This document shows, piece by piece, positions 32,619 to 40,619 of a stretch of 64,000 bases of DNA. Under the pieces are notes generated by a model, which saw only the letters and a program-made list of their open reading frames with translations, ran no database searches and was not told the origin of the DNA. Each line of letters begins with the position of its first letter. The stretch's first letter is position 1. The position numbers were made by a program, and so were the translations under genes. Source of the stretch: Bacillota bacterium (GTDB taxonomy: Bacteria; Bacillota; Clostridia; Christensenellales; SZUA-584); the NCBI GenBank assembly GCA_023459495.1, contig JAEWTL010000127.1, forward strand, positions 1 to 64,000, read 5' to 3'.

Positions 32619-33269
32619 TTATATCGCCGCAGCCTGGGTAATCTGCAGCGTCTTTCGCATATCAGCTGAGCCGAACAGAAAGGAGCCCGCCACGAGCACC
32701 TCCGCACCGGCTTTCAGAACCTGCGCATACGTGCGCTCATTGATACCGCCGTCCACCTGGATCTCGTAACGGTAGCCATGGCGCTCCTTCAATTCGCGCA
32801 GGGTGGATAATTTGTCATAAATGTGGTTAATAATTGGCTGTCCGCCGAAGCCCACGCACACCGATACCTGCAGCACGATGTCCGCTTCCTCCAGCGCGCA
32901 GCGTATGGCCTCTACCGGTGTCTCAGGCGTAAGCGCAATGCCCGCCAGCCTGCCTGCCCGGTGGATATCGCGGATCAGCCGGATATGGTGCGGCGTGGCT
33001 TCCGCGTGGAACGTCACCGAGTCGGACCCGGCCTCGATGAACGGACCGATCATGGTTTCGGGATTGCTGATCATCAGATGGGTATCCTTGCGCAGCCGCT
33101 TCTCGTTCCGCAGTGCTTCCACCGTGCCGACTCCCACCGCGATGTTGGGCACAAAATGGCCGTCCATTACGTCGAGGTGCAGCAGCTCACAACCAGCCTC
33201 AGCGGCGCGGTCGATATCATGGCCCAGATGGAGATAATCAGCAGAGAGAATGGATGCAGAAATCTTCAT
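32619..33269 (-). CDS. Ribulose-phosphate 3-epimerase family protein
   Basis: A 216-aa TIM-barrel epimerase. Signatures are SASILSADY, HLDVMDGHFVPN with the metal ligands, HLMISNPE and the final QVDGGIN. The family interconverts D-ribulose-5-phosphate and D-xylulose-5-phosphate; close relatives act on allulose-6-phosphate. Its place as first gene of an inducible operon, away from pentose-phosphate housekeeping genes, suggests a dedicated catabolic copy. Promoter at 33,317-33,345. Confidence 0.92.
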   Translation of the reverse strand: MKISASILSADYLHLGHDIDRAAEAGCELLHLDVMDGHFVPNIAVGVGTVEALRNEKRLRKDTHLMISNPETMIGPFIEAGSDSVTFHAEATPHHIRLIRDIHRAGRLAGIALTPETPVEAIRCALEEADIVLQVSVCVGFGGQPIINHIYDKLSTLRELKERHGYRYEIQVDGGINERTYAQVLKAGAEVLVAGSFLFGSADMRKTLQITQAAAI

Positions 33270-33316
33270 GACTTTGGATCGCCCTTCACAGATTTCATGA
33301 ACAATGTTACAACTCG

Positions 33317-33389
33317 ATGATAGTATAGGCCTTTACTCTTGTCAATACATCGAATAAACATTGCACATTTGTTCATTCAATGAAACAAA
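33317..33389 (-). promoter_or_regulatory. Promoter and operator region of the rpe operon
   Basis: On the minus strand TTGACA (33,345-33,340), 17 bp, TATCAT (33,322-33,317). Upstream lies ATGAACAAATGTGC (minus strand, 33,376-33,363) inside a larger imperfect palindrome TTTGTTCATT.AATGAAACAAA (33,368-33,389). A third ATGAACAA lies near 33,297 on the plus strand. A near-identical 14-mer is found upstream of the adjacent SorC gene. The rest of 33,390-33,476 is AT-rich without a gene. Confidence 0.75.
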
Positions 33390-33476
33390 GTATTAGAAGT
33401 ACTAACACATATATGAATATAAATGAAACATATTACTTTTATTATAGATATAAAATGAGTAAGCTAAGAATTAAGA

Positions 33477-34415
33477 TCAGCAGTAGCCGAGCACGCAGGC
33501 GGCGGCCTTCTCGTCGGTGACGAGCACGTCGAGGTAACCTCCGCGCAAAGCACCTACGATGATATCCGCTTTCTTCTCGCCCGCGGCTACACCAATGACG
33601 GTGGGGATACGCTTCAAATCGTCAAGCGACACCGCGATCATGCGGTCGCAGAGCGCGGAATGGCAGCGCAGACCGTTGATATCGATGTACGTGCCACAAA
33701 TATCGCCCACCGCGCCCTCGCTGATGAGCTTTTCCGAGTCTTCGAGGTTGATATGTCCGGAACGGAATTGCGCGCTCAGTTCGGGGCGGGTGGACCCGAG
33801 GCCAATGATTGCGATTTCCGTGCTTTTGATCCTTTGAAAGTGGCTTTTAACGTGCGGTTCCTCCATCAGCAGGTCGCGCAGCATCTTGCTCTGCACCATG
33901 AAAGGAGCCTGCAGAATGTAGCTGTCTCCGCCGAGCGCGCGGCCCAGCGTCACCGCCATCATGTTGGCGTCGGTATCGTTGGTCTTGTTGCCCATGCCGC
34001 CGAGCAACTGAATCACATCCGCCTTCACCGGACCGCCCGGCTTGATATGCTGTACGATACTGTTGATCGTGGTGCCCCATGCAATGCCGACCAGCATGCC
34101 GGGCGTCAGCCTGGACTCAATATATTCCGCCGTGGCCTGACTGACCTTCTCCTTGTCCGTTTCCGGGCTGTAGCCGGGCGGCACCACGATGACCTCCCGG
34201 ATGCCGAAGGTATCGATAATACGTTTGGCTAGCTCCTTGCCATAGGATGAAACGTCGTCGATGCGAATCTGAACGATGCCTTCCTTGATGCAGGCCTGCA
34301 GCAGACGCGAAACGCTGGGACGCGAAACATGGATCGCCTTTGCGATCTCCTCCTGCGAAAGCCCGTCGATATAATACATTTTCGCAGCCATGATCATCGT
34401 GTCCCGCCTGTCCAT
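33477..34415 (-). CDS. SorC-family transcriptional regulator (first copy)
   Basis: A 312-aa regulator. The N-terminal helix-turn-helix reads GLSQEEIAKAIHVSRPSVSRLL, followed by a SorC sugar-phosphate-binding domain with GIAWGTTINSI, QLLGGMGN and GDICGTYIDINGL. Members such as B. subtilis DeoR respond to phosphorylated sugars. It lies between the kinase gene and the rpe operon on the same strand, and has its own promoter. The shared ATGAACAAWTGTGC site at its own and the rpe promoter suggests that it controls both. An effector such as deoxyribose-5-phosphate or a ketopentose phosphate is plausible. Confidence 0.92.
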   Translation of the reverse strand: MDRRDTMIMAAKMYYIDGLSQEEIAKAIHVSRPSVSRLLQACIKEGIVQIRIDDVSSYGKELAKRIIDTFGIREVIVVPPGYSPETDKEKVSQATAEYIESRLTPGMLVGIAWGTTINSIVQHIKPGGPVKADVIQLLGGMGNKTNDTDANMMAVTLGRALGGDSYILQAPFMVQSKMLRDLLMEEPHVKSHFQRIKSTEIAIIGLGSTRPELSAQFRSGHINLEDSEKLISEGAVGDICGTYIDINGLRCHSALCDRMIAVSLDDLKRIPTVIGVAAGEKKADIIVGALRGGYLDVLVTDEKAAACVLGYC

Positions 34416-34439
34416 GCCGATCCGCTCCTCTCTGGTTCC

Positions 34440-34512
34440 ATGATACTATTCAGCATTCCCCAAGGCAAGCATTTTATTTCACATCGGTACATTGTCCCGC
34501 ACAATTGTTCAT
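34440..34512 (-). promoter_or_regulatory. Promoter and operator of the first SorC gene
   Basis: On the minus strand TTGCCT (34,468-34,463), 17 bp, TATCAT (34,445-34,440). Upstream is ATGAACAATTGTGC (34,512-34,499), matching the site in front of rpe at 13 of 14 positions, which suggests autoregulation. Confidence 0.7.
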
Positions 34513-34526
34513 AGACTTCTAAGGCT

Positions 34527-34573
34527 GAAAAAGCCCGTCTAACGGCATCAAAATTACCGCCAAACGGGTTCGA
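34527..34573 (-). terminator. Terminator overlapping the end of the kinase gene
   Basis: On the minus strand ACCCGTTTGGCGG ... GCCGTTAGACGGGC followed by TTTTTC forms an imperfect hairpin with a T run. It covers the last codons of the FGGY kinase and would end the importer/kinase operon before the SorC promoter. Confidence 0.6.
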
Positions 34574-36035
34574 GCGCTTCAATGACCCGCCGGTAGCGGC
34601 TGTATTTTTCATCGTAGACAGCCCTATTGGATGGGTTGGGCTGCACCACACGCGACACCCGCGACATGGTCTGCGAGGCCTCCTTCAGCGAATCAAAATA
34701 ACCTACAGCCACTCCCGCGCACATCGCCACGCCCAGCGTGCCCAACTCCGCGTGGTCTGATATCTCTATTGGCAGCCCCAGTGCATCGGCAAACATCTGC
34801 ACCCACACCTCGCTCCGCGATACGCCGCCCGCCATGCGGATGGCCTCAGGCATGCTGCCACGCAGCTTCAGCAGCCGCTCGATATGCGTGCAGTGACTGA
34901 ATACCACGCCCTCAAATACCGCACGCAACAGATGAGCCTTGGTGTGCCATCCCGCGAGGCCAAGGAAGCCGCCTTTCACATCCACGCCCAAGTTTGTGCC
35001 GTAAAGAAACGGCAGGAAGATTACGCTGCTGTCCTGTGGTGCGGTGCTCTGCACGAGCGCGTCAGCTTCTTTGTAGGCGTGCTCCTCCCCGCATTCGCGC
35101 AGAAACCATTCGAGATTGCTGGCCGAAGTCATGCTGCCATCCGTTACAAGATACCACCCGTCAATGCCGTAAACCGAGGTCAGCAGGATCTCCGGCGACA
35201 CGAGCGGGCTGTCCCAGACAAACTCATTGATGCCCCATGTGCCCGCAATCACACATAAGCGGCTCTTATCCACAAGACCGGTCGCGACGGCACAGGCCGT
35301 GAGGTCGATCATCCCGCCTGCCACAGGCGTGCCTTCGACCAGACCGGTCTGCGCCGCGGCTGCGGCGTTCACCCGTCCGCATACCTCGCAGGATTGTTTT
35401 AGCGGTGCCAACAGCCGTGCGCAATGGCCGATACCCATTTCCTCCAATATTGCAGCATCGTAATCGCGTTTGTTCTGATCCAGTACGGAAGCCGCGGACG
35501 TATTGGTGATTTCCGCAAACGCCTTGCCCGTCAGCTTCAGCCGGATGTAATCGTTGCAGCCGAGCGCCCACTTCGCGCGATTCAGCAGCTCCGGTTTGTT
35601 GTCTGAAAGCCACGCCAGCAGCGGCGGAAACTGTCCGGGGTACAGCGCCTGCATCACCTTGGGAAATATACGGTCCAACGCGCCGGATTCACGGAAGCGC
35701 TCCACGCAGCTCTTTGCGCGCATGTCGGTGGAATAGACGCTGTTCATCACGGGCCGCAGCGCTTCGTCCACGAGATACAAGCCGTTACCGTGCCCCGATA
35801 CCGATACGCACGCGATGTCGCGCGGATGGATGCCCGCGTGCACGATCACCTCGCGCACGACGCTGCAGTTGGCCGCCCAAAGCGCATCCATATCCCGCTC
35901 CACGATGCCGCCGCGTCCCATTATGGCGGTGATCTCCTGCGACGCAAAAGCCGCGGCCTCACCGTTTGCGCGATAAAGCCCGGCCTTCACATACGTTCCG
36001 CCGTTGTCGAGCCCCAACAGGTATTGCCCGCTCAT
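34554..36035 (-). CDS. FGGY carbohydrate kinase (L-xylulose kinase-like)
   Basis: A 493-aa FGGY-family kinase. The phosphate-1 motif is GLDNGGTYVKAGLY, the sugar-contact region includes SVSGHGNGLYL, and the second ATP motif is RMAGGVSRSEVW. The N-terminus resembles LyxK and related pentulose kinases more than glycerol or xylulokinase, but specificity is not safe from sequence. It would phosphorylate the imported or reduced ketose. Together with the UlaE-like epimerase and AraD-like protein this suggests an L-xylulose or similar route. ATG 36035 has GGAGGG upstream. Confidence 0.88.
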   Translation of the reverse strand: MSGQYLLGLDNGGTYVKAGLYRANGEAAAFASQEITAIMGRGGIVERDMDALWAANCSVVREVIVHAGIHPRDIACVSVSGHGNGLYLVDEALRPVMNSVYSTDMRAKSCVERFRESGALDRIFPKVMQALYPGQFPPLLAWLSDNKPELLNRAKWALGCNDYIRLKLTGKAFAEITNTSAASVLDQNKRDYDAAILEEMGIGHCARLLAPLKQSCEVCGRVNAAAAAQTGLVEGTPVAGGMIDLTACAVATGLVDKSRLCVIAGTWGINEFVWDSPLVSPEILLTSVYGIDGWYLVTDGSMTSASNLEWFLRECGEEHAYKEADALVQSTAPQDSSVIFLPFLYGTNLGVDVKGGFLGLAGWHTKAHLLRAVFEGVVFSHCTHIERLLKLRGSMPEAIRMAGGVSRSEVWVQMFADALGLPIEISDHAELGTLGVAMCAGVAVGYFDSLKEASQTMSRVSRVVQPNPSNRAVYDEKYSRYRRVIEALEPVWR

Positions 36036-36054
36036 GCGAAAATAAGCCCTCCGT

Positions 36055-36567
36055 TCACCCGATCAATTCGTCAATAACCTTTACGCGCTGACCTTTGGGT
36101 ATGATCTTAAATACGCAGTCGTTTGCGTACGTCCGCTCCGGCAGCGCACACAGGATATGCACTTCGTCGCAGCCATACGGAAACCCTGCCTGATGCCATA
36201 CGCCCGGCCGCGTTACCACCATCGTTCCCTTGGGGATGAGAAATACCTCCAGTTGATCCCACGGCTCCTCGTCCTCCAGACAGGCGGGCGCAACGTGCAT
36301 CAGATAATCGCCATCGAGACAGAGGATCGCCTCGCCCGTGTGATTGTGGTACTCGGCGTTTTCGAGTATCCACTCCGGCTTCGCCTGCACGACGCAGGCC
36401 GAATACGAGACAGCGTCCGTCCGCCCCAGAGGCTGTTGCACCATGTCGCGGAAGAACTCCACAGGCGGCTGGCCCATCCTGCACCCTTCGGGAGCAAGGA
36501 TGCTTGCGAACGTACCATAAGGCGCAAACGCGTCACGCGTCAGCTTTTTATATCCGATCTCTCTCAT
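36055..36567 (-). CDS. AllA/DUF4867-like cupin protein, 170 aa
   Basis: A small cupin-like protein resembling ureidoglycolate lyase (AllA). Visible elements are LTRDAFAPYGTF at the N-terminus, EYHNHTGEAILCLDGD, the turn LIPKGTMVVTRPGVWHQ, and a C-terminal NDCVFKI. No other purine-degradation gene is near, so the role is probably different here: sugar isomerisation, mutarotation or lyase action. It lies 2 bp after the aldo/keto reductase and 19 bp before the kinase, firmly inside the sugar operon. Confidence 0.7.
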   Translation of the reverse strand: MREIGYKKLTRDAFAPYGTFASILAPEGCRMGQPPVEFFRDMVQQPLGRTDAVSYSACVVQAKPEWILENAEYHNHTGEAILCLDGDYLMHVAPACLEDEEPWDQLEVFLIPKGTMVVTRPGVWHQAGFPYGCDEVHILCALPERTYANDCVFKIIPKGQRVKVIDELIG

Positions 36568-36568
36568 A

Positions 36569-37513
36569 CTATTCCATCATCTCTTTATATTTCTTTTCGA
36601 TATAGGCGATCTCATCCGCAGTGAGCTCCCAGTCCGCTGCACTGGCATTCTCGTATGCCATCTCCGGCGTGGTCGCACCCATCAGCGAACAGGTGACGCC
36701 CGGCTGAGAAAGCACCCAGTTGATGGAGACCTGCGCGACGGTCGTGCCCCGGTCGGAAGCGATACCGCGCAGCACGTCGAGGAATACCTGGCACTTGGAC
36801 CACATCGGCTCCTCGTAGAAGGAATAGAACGCGGAGCGCAGTTCCTTGCCGCCCGTCACCGGCTTTTGCATCTTGCCCGTGAGGATGCCGCCGCCCAGCG
36901 AGCCGTACGTGATGACACCTACGCCGTTTTCTTTGCACAGCGGAAGGATGCCGTTTTCAATCGAAGAGCGGTTCAGCATGTTCATCGGGGGCTGCACCAC
37001 GGATATATCCGCAATGTCGATCGCTTTCTGGATCTGGGCGGCGTTGAAATTGGACACGCCGATCGCACGAATCTTGCCCTCCTTCTTGAACTTGACCATC
37101 TGCTCCAGCGCGGCGTCGATGCTGTTGTTGTAATCCGGCCAGTGGATAAAGTAAAGGTCAATATAATCCGTCTCCAGCCGGCGAAGCGAGTTCTCCAACT
37201 CCTGCTGCATGATCTTTGTGTTCAGGCAGTTCACATATTCCCCATAGATGCGGAGCGTGCCCAGCTTCGTCGCCAGCACGACCTTATCGCGCAGGCCCTT
37301 GATCGCCTTGGCAACCACCTTTTCCGAAGCGCCGTCCAAACCGTAAGCCGCAGCCGTATCCACCATATTGACGCCCGCGTCGATGGACGCCCGAACCGCG
37401 TCGATGGCGAGCTTTTCATCTACTTCGCCGAAGAAATCGTTGCCCATCTCCCATGTGCCCTGGCCGATGACGGATATATCGATGCCGCTGTTGCCCATTC
37501 TCCTGTATTTCAT
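36569..37513 (-). CDS. Aldo/keto reductase
   Basis: A 314-aa NADPH-dependent AKR barrel. Catalytic residues are recognisable: Asp in MVDTAAAYG, Tyr in the same motif, Lys in VVLATKLG and the histidine in YFIHWPDYN. The C-terminal nucleotide site is SLMGATTPE. It reduces an aldose or ketose to an alcohol, or the reverse. The start is ATG 37513 with GGAGGGTTC upstream; the frame start at 37528 is rejected. Confidence 0.92.
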   Translation of the reverse strand: MKYRRMGNSGIDISVIGQGTWEMGNDFFGEVDEKLAIDAVRASIDAGVNMVDTAAAYGLDGASEKVVAKAIKGLRDKVVLATKLGTLRIYGEYVNCLNTKIMQQELENSLRRLETDYIDLYFIHWPDYNNSIDAALEQMVKFKKEGKIRAIGVSNFNAAQIQKAIDIADISVVQPPMNMLNRSSIENGILPLCKENGVGVITYGSLGGGILTGKMQKPVTGGKELRSAFYSFYEEPMWSKCQVFLDVLRGIASDRGTTVAQVSINWVLSQPGVTCSLMGATTPEMAYENASAADWELTADEIAYIEKKYKEMME

Positions 37514-37755
37514 GTTAGAACCCTCCATATTTTATTAATTCATGCTTGCTGATAAAGCCGGTCGCGGCCGACGTCCCCTGCGGCAGGCTGCGCAGATGCT
37601 CAGAACCGACGGCCGCAACCTTGAAGATCAGGAGGGGAGCACCTGCCCCTGACTTTTACCCGTCTTTACTGCCGAACCTCATCCGGCTTGCCTTGCCCGG
37701 CAAACCGGATAATGCCCTCCTATCACTTATATCTTTTATATGTTGTCAGCTTTGA
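37514..37755. other. Intergenic stretch with a 12-bp stem-loop
   Basis: No gene is seen in these 242 bp. A strong stem-loop (ATCCGGCTTGCC / GGCAAACCGGAT, 37,681-37,710) lacks a T run, so it may stabilise or process the transcript rather than end it. A TATAAT-like box just inside the end of the SDR gene could start an internal transcript for the reductase and kinase genes. Confidence 0.45.
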
Positions 37756-38466
37756 TTATAACGGGACGACGGCCTGGTCGATGCCCCAGACGACCATCTC
37801 TTCCACCACGACATGCTCCGGCAGGGTGCAGATGCTGAGCATTGCCTGCGCAATATCCTCCGCCTTGAGGCGCATGTTCATGTTCTGCTCACCTGCATGC
37901 TTCATAAAATCCGTCGCGCCCGCGCCCGGTACGACGCACGATACGCGCACATTGTGCGGTTGCAGCTCCACGTACAGGTTCTTCGAGAAGCCGAGTACGC
38001 CCCACTTGGCCGCCGCATATACCGACCAGCCATGCCAAGCGTGCTTTGCGCATGCCGAGGCCACGTTGATGATGGTGCCGGATCGCTGACGCTTCATCAT
38101 CGGCGCAAACGTCCGGGCTCCATATATTGCGCTGCTCAGGTTCAGCGCAATGCTACGGTCGATCTGTTCGATCGTCTGACTCGGCAGCTCAGCGATGACC
38201 ACACCGCCGCCCGCGTTGTTGATCAATACGTCGAGCCGCCCAAAGCGCCGTTCGATGAATGACAGCGCACGATTTTCCCAGTCCACCGGTCGCGTCACGT
38301 CCATGGCGATGACGCCCGCACAGCCCGTTTCATGCTGCGCCTTTTGCAGCGCTTCCTCACCGCGCGCCGCAATCACCACATCCGCGCCTGCCTGAACGAA
38401 TGCTCTGGCCGCAGCTTTGCCATATCCTTGAGACCCTCCAGTAATTAAAACAATCTTTTCTTTCAC
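37756..38466 (-). CDS. Short-chain dehydrogenase/reductase
   Basis: A 236-aa SDR: cofactor loop TGGSQGYGKA, the NNAGGG motif, and the active-site YAAAKWG. The start is GTG 38466 with TGGAGCAATGAA upstream. It follows the second permease gene by 43 bp and so belongs to the importer operon. A first oxidation or reduction of the imported sugar or polyol is the likely role. The C-terminus lacks the TGG usual in the family. Confidence 0.88.
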   Translation of the reverse strand: MKEKIVLITGGSQGYGKAAARAFVQAGADVVIAARGEEALQKAQHETGCAGVIAMDVTRPVDWENRALSFIERRFGRLDVLINNAGGGVVIAELPSQTIEQIDRSIALNLSSAIYGARTFAPMMKRQRSGTIINVASACAKHAWHGWSVYAAAKWGVLGFSKNLYVELQPHNVRVSCVVPGAGATDFMKHAGEQNMNMRLKAEDIAQAMLSICTLPEHVVVEEMVVWGIDQAVVPL

Positions 38467-38509
38467 TTCATTGCTCCACTATGGCAGGCCGACTTTCGTT
38501 TACTCAGTA

Positions 38510-39547
38510 TCAGACCGTGGCTTTTTCCTGAACCAGCAGGTGATTAAATACCACGGCAATGATCAGAACACCGCCGATAACGAACGTCTGCCAGAATGCC
38601 GGTATTACCGTCAACAGGCCGGAGGTGACGCACATGATGATCAGTGCTCCGATTACCGATTTGATTACAGACCCTTCGCCGCCGGTAAAGGCGGTCCCCC
38701 CGAGAAGGACAGCGATGATGCAGTTTGTTTCCATACCGGTACCCGAAAGCGGATCGCCGACAGACATATAGCTGGCTCTGGCCATACCGGCTAACGCCGA
38801 TAGCAAACCGACGATGATATACAGAACCCACACCCATTTTACAGAGTTGATTCCCGACAATTCCGCCGCAGTACGGTTGCCGCCGATTGCAGCCGTGTAT
38901 TTCCCGATGATCGTCTTTCTCTGGATAATGACAAGCACCACGATCACGATTACGGCGACGATAAACGCCCATGGCAGACCAAAAAGCACATCCTTGCGGC
39001 CGTAGTCGTTGATCCATGCAGGCATCGTCTGGGTTGCGTTGCTTTTGATGGACAGGAGGCCCTTCGGCACCATCAGACGGGCGATTCCTTTAAAAAGATT
39101 CATGGTTACGAGCGTGGCGATAACTGGGGTGATGCGCAGTTTCATTACAAAATAGCCGTTGATCGCGCCCATGATGATTCCCAATATTAAGACGATGAGA
39201 AAAGTGGCCAAGAAGGAAAATCCGTTCAGTATCAAATAAGCAAAAACAACCGCGCTTAGGCTCATTTGTCCGCCGACCGACAAATCGATATTGCCGGAAA
39301 TCATCAGGAATGTGAATCCCCCGCTCAGCGTCATAATGGGTACAGCCATGCGCAGGATGTTAATGATATTGTCCGGGCTCAGAAAGTTCCCTCGTCCGAA
39401 AAGCTCCGTCTTACCCAGATTGATTACGCTGAACAGTGTCACGATAACCAGCAGCACGGCATAAATATAGAACTTTTTAATAATGGACTTCGTATGATTC
39501 TTTCTTTCGATCTTTTCCTTTATCAGTTCTTTTTCAGCAATGTTCAT
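38510..39547 (-). CDS. Sugar ABC transporter permease (RbsC-like), copy 1
   Basis: A 345-aa polytopic membrane protein of the RbsC/BPD_transp_2 family with about 8-10 hydrophobic helices. The family motif SGGFTFLMISGNIDLSVGG is near residue 75, and the cytoplasmic GGTAFTGGEGSV loop contacts the ATPase. It pairs with the related permease upstream, as in two-permease CUT2 systems. ATG 39547 has GGGGAGGG. Confidence 0.92.
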   Translation of the reverse strand: MNIAEKELIKEKIERKNHTKSIIKKFYIYAVLLVIVTLFSVINLGKTELFGRGNFLSPDNIINILRMAVPIMTLSGGFTFLMISGNIDLSVGGQMSLSAVVFAYLILNGFSFLATFLIVLILGIIMGAINGYFVMKLRITPVIATLVTMNLFKGIARLMVPKGLLSIKSNATQTMPAWINDYGRKDVLFGLPWAFIVAVIVIVVLVIIQRKTIIGKYTAAIGGNRTAAELSGINSVKWVWVLYIIVGLLSALAGMARASYMSVGDPLSGTGMETNCIIAVLLGGTAFTGGEGSVIKSVIGALIIMCVTSGLLTVIPAFWQTFVIGGVLIIAVVFNHLLVQEKATV

Positions 39548-39589
39548 GTCAGACCCTCCCCATGCTCTTGAGCTCAGTCAAAATCGCCT

Positions 39590-40618
39590 TCAGCCTCTTC
39601 TCCGGTCCAGCGCAAAACGCTGCGCCAGTATCGCGAGAAATGTGACGACACCTTTCAATATGAACTGCCAGTCAGGCGAAAGCAGCAGGCCTGTGGCAGC
39701 GGAGGTCACCACCGAGAGCACAAGCGCTCCAACAACCGTACCCAGCACCGACCCAAAACCTCCGGCAATACTGGTACCGCCGAGCAATGTCACGACCAAC
39801 GCGTCAAACTCATATCCGGAGGCTCTGCCGGAATCGCCCGATATATAGCTCGATGCAATCAATATGCCTGTAATCCCGGCCAAGAGCGCGCTGGCAAGAT
39901 AAAGGAACGTAATATGGCTTGTCACTTTTACGCCGGAAAGCCGCGCCGCCTTCATATTCGCTCCAATCAGATAGGTGCGCCGACCGAAAACAGTTTTCTT
40001 TTCGATAATGACCGCGATGATTACCAGCAGTATCATGATCGCGATGGACAGCTGAATGTGGGTTCCCGGCAGATACGACGTGCCCGGAATCTTAAACTCG
40101 TCGGGCAGGCCCATATTTCTTTGTGCGCCCTGCGCAATGATCTGTCCGATTCCCCTCGCGACCGACATTGTACCGAGTGTGATGATGATGGACGCAACTT
40201 TGAGCTTGGCGATAAAAAAGGCGTTGATGGCTCCGATAGCAAGGGCGCAGGCCAAAGCCGCAATCACCGCAGCCCAATAAGGCATGCCGAGCCCGCTGAA
40301 CATTTCCGCTGCACCGCTGTTCGTGCTTAAAGGCTGGCAGAAATACGCCGCCAACACGCCTGTCATTGCAATGACGCCGCCTACGGACATGTCATAGTGG
40401 CCAGTGATCAGTAAAAAGGTAACGCCTATACCTAAGATGATGATGTACCAGAAATTCGTGAATATGTTGATAATGTTCTGAGGCAAATAGAAATTCGGAA
40501 CAAACAGACACGCGACTCCGTAAAATACCACCAGCACGATAACCATAAACAGGGTGATATAGGTTTCGTTGGTCATTTTTGCTTTATTCATATTGTTTCT
40601 CGCTGCGTTGCTTTCCAC
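39590..40618 (-). CDS. Sugar ABC transporter permease (RbsC-like), copy 2
   Basis: A 342-aa RbsC-family permease: GVTFLLITGHYDMSVGGV is the signature segment and GGTSIAGGFGSVLG the coupling loop. It starts with GTG at 40618 directly at the stop of the ATPase gene, with GGGGGG inside that gene's end. It differs clearly from copy 1, so the channel is probably a heterodimer. Confidence 0.92.
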   Translation of the reverse strand: MESNAARNNMNKAKMTNETYITLFMVIVLVVFYGVACLFVPNFYLPQNIINIFTNFWYIIILGIGVTFLLITGHYDMSVGGVIAMTGVLAAYFCQPLSTNSGAAEMFSGLGMPYWAAVIAALACALAIGAINAFFIAKLKVASIIITLGTMSVARGIGQIIAQGAQRNMGLPDEFKIPGTSYLPGTHIQLSIAIMILLVIIAVIIEKKTVFGRRTYLIGANMKAARLSGVKVTSHITFLYLASALLAGITGILIASSYISGDSGRASGYEFDALVVTLLGGTSIAGGFGSVLGTVVGALVLSVVTSAATGLLLSPDWQFILKGVVTFLAILAQRFALDRRRG

Positions 40619-40619
40619 T

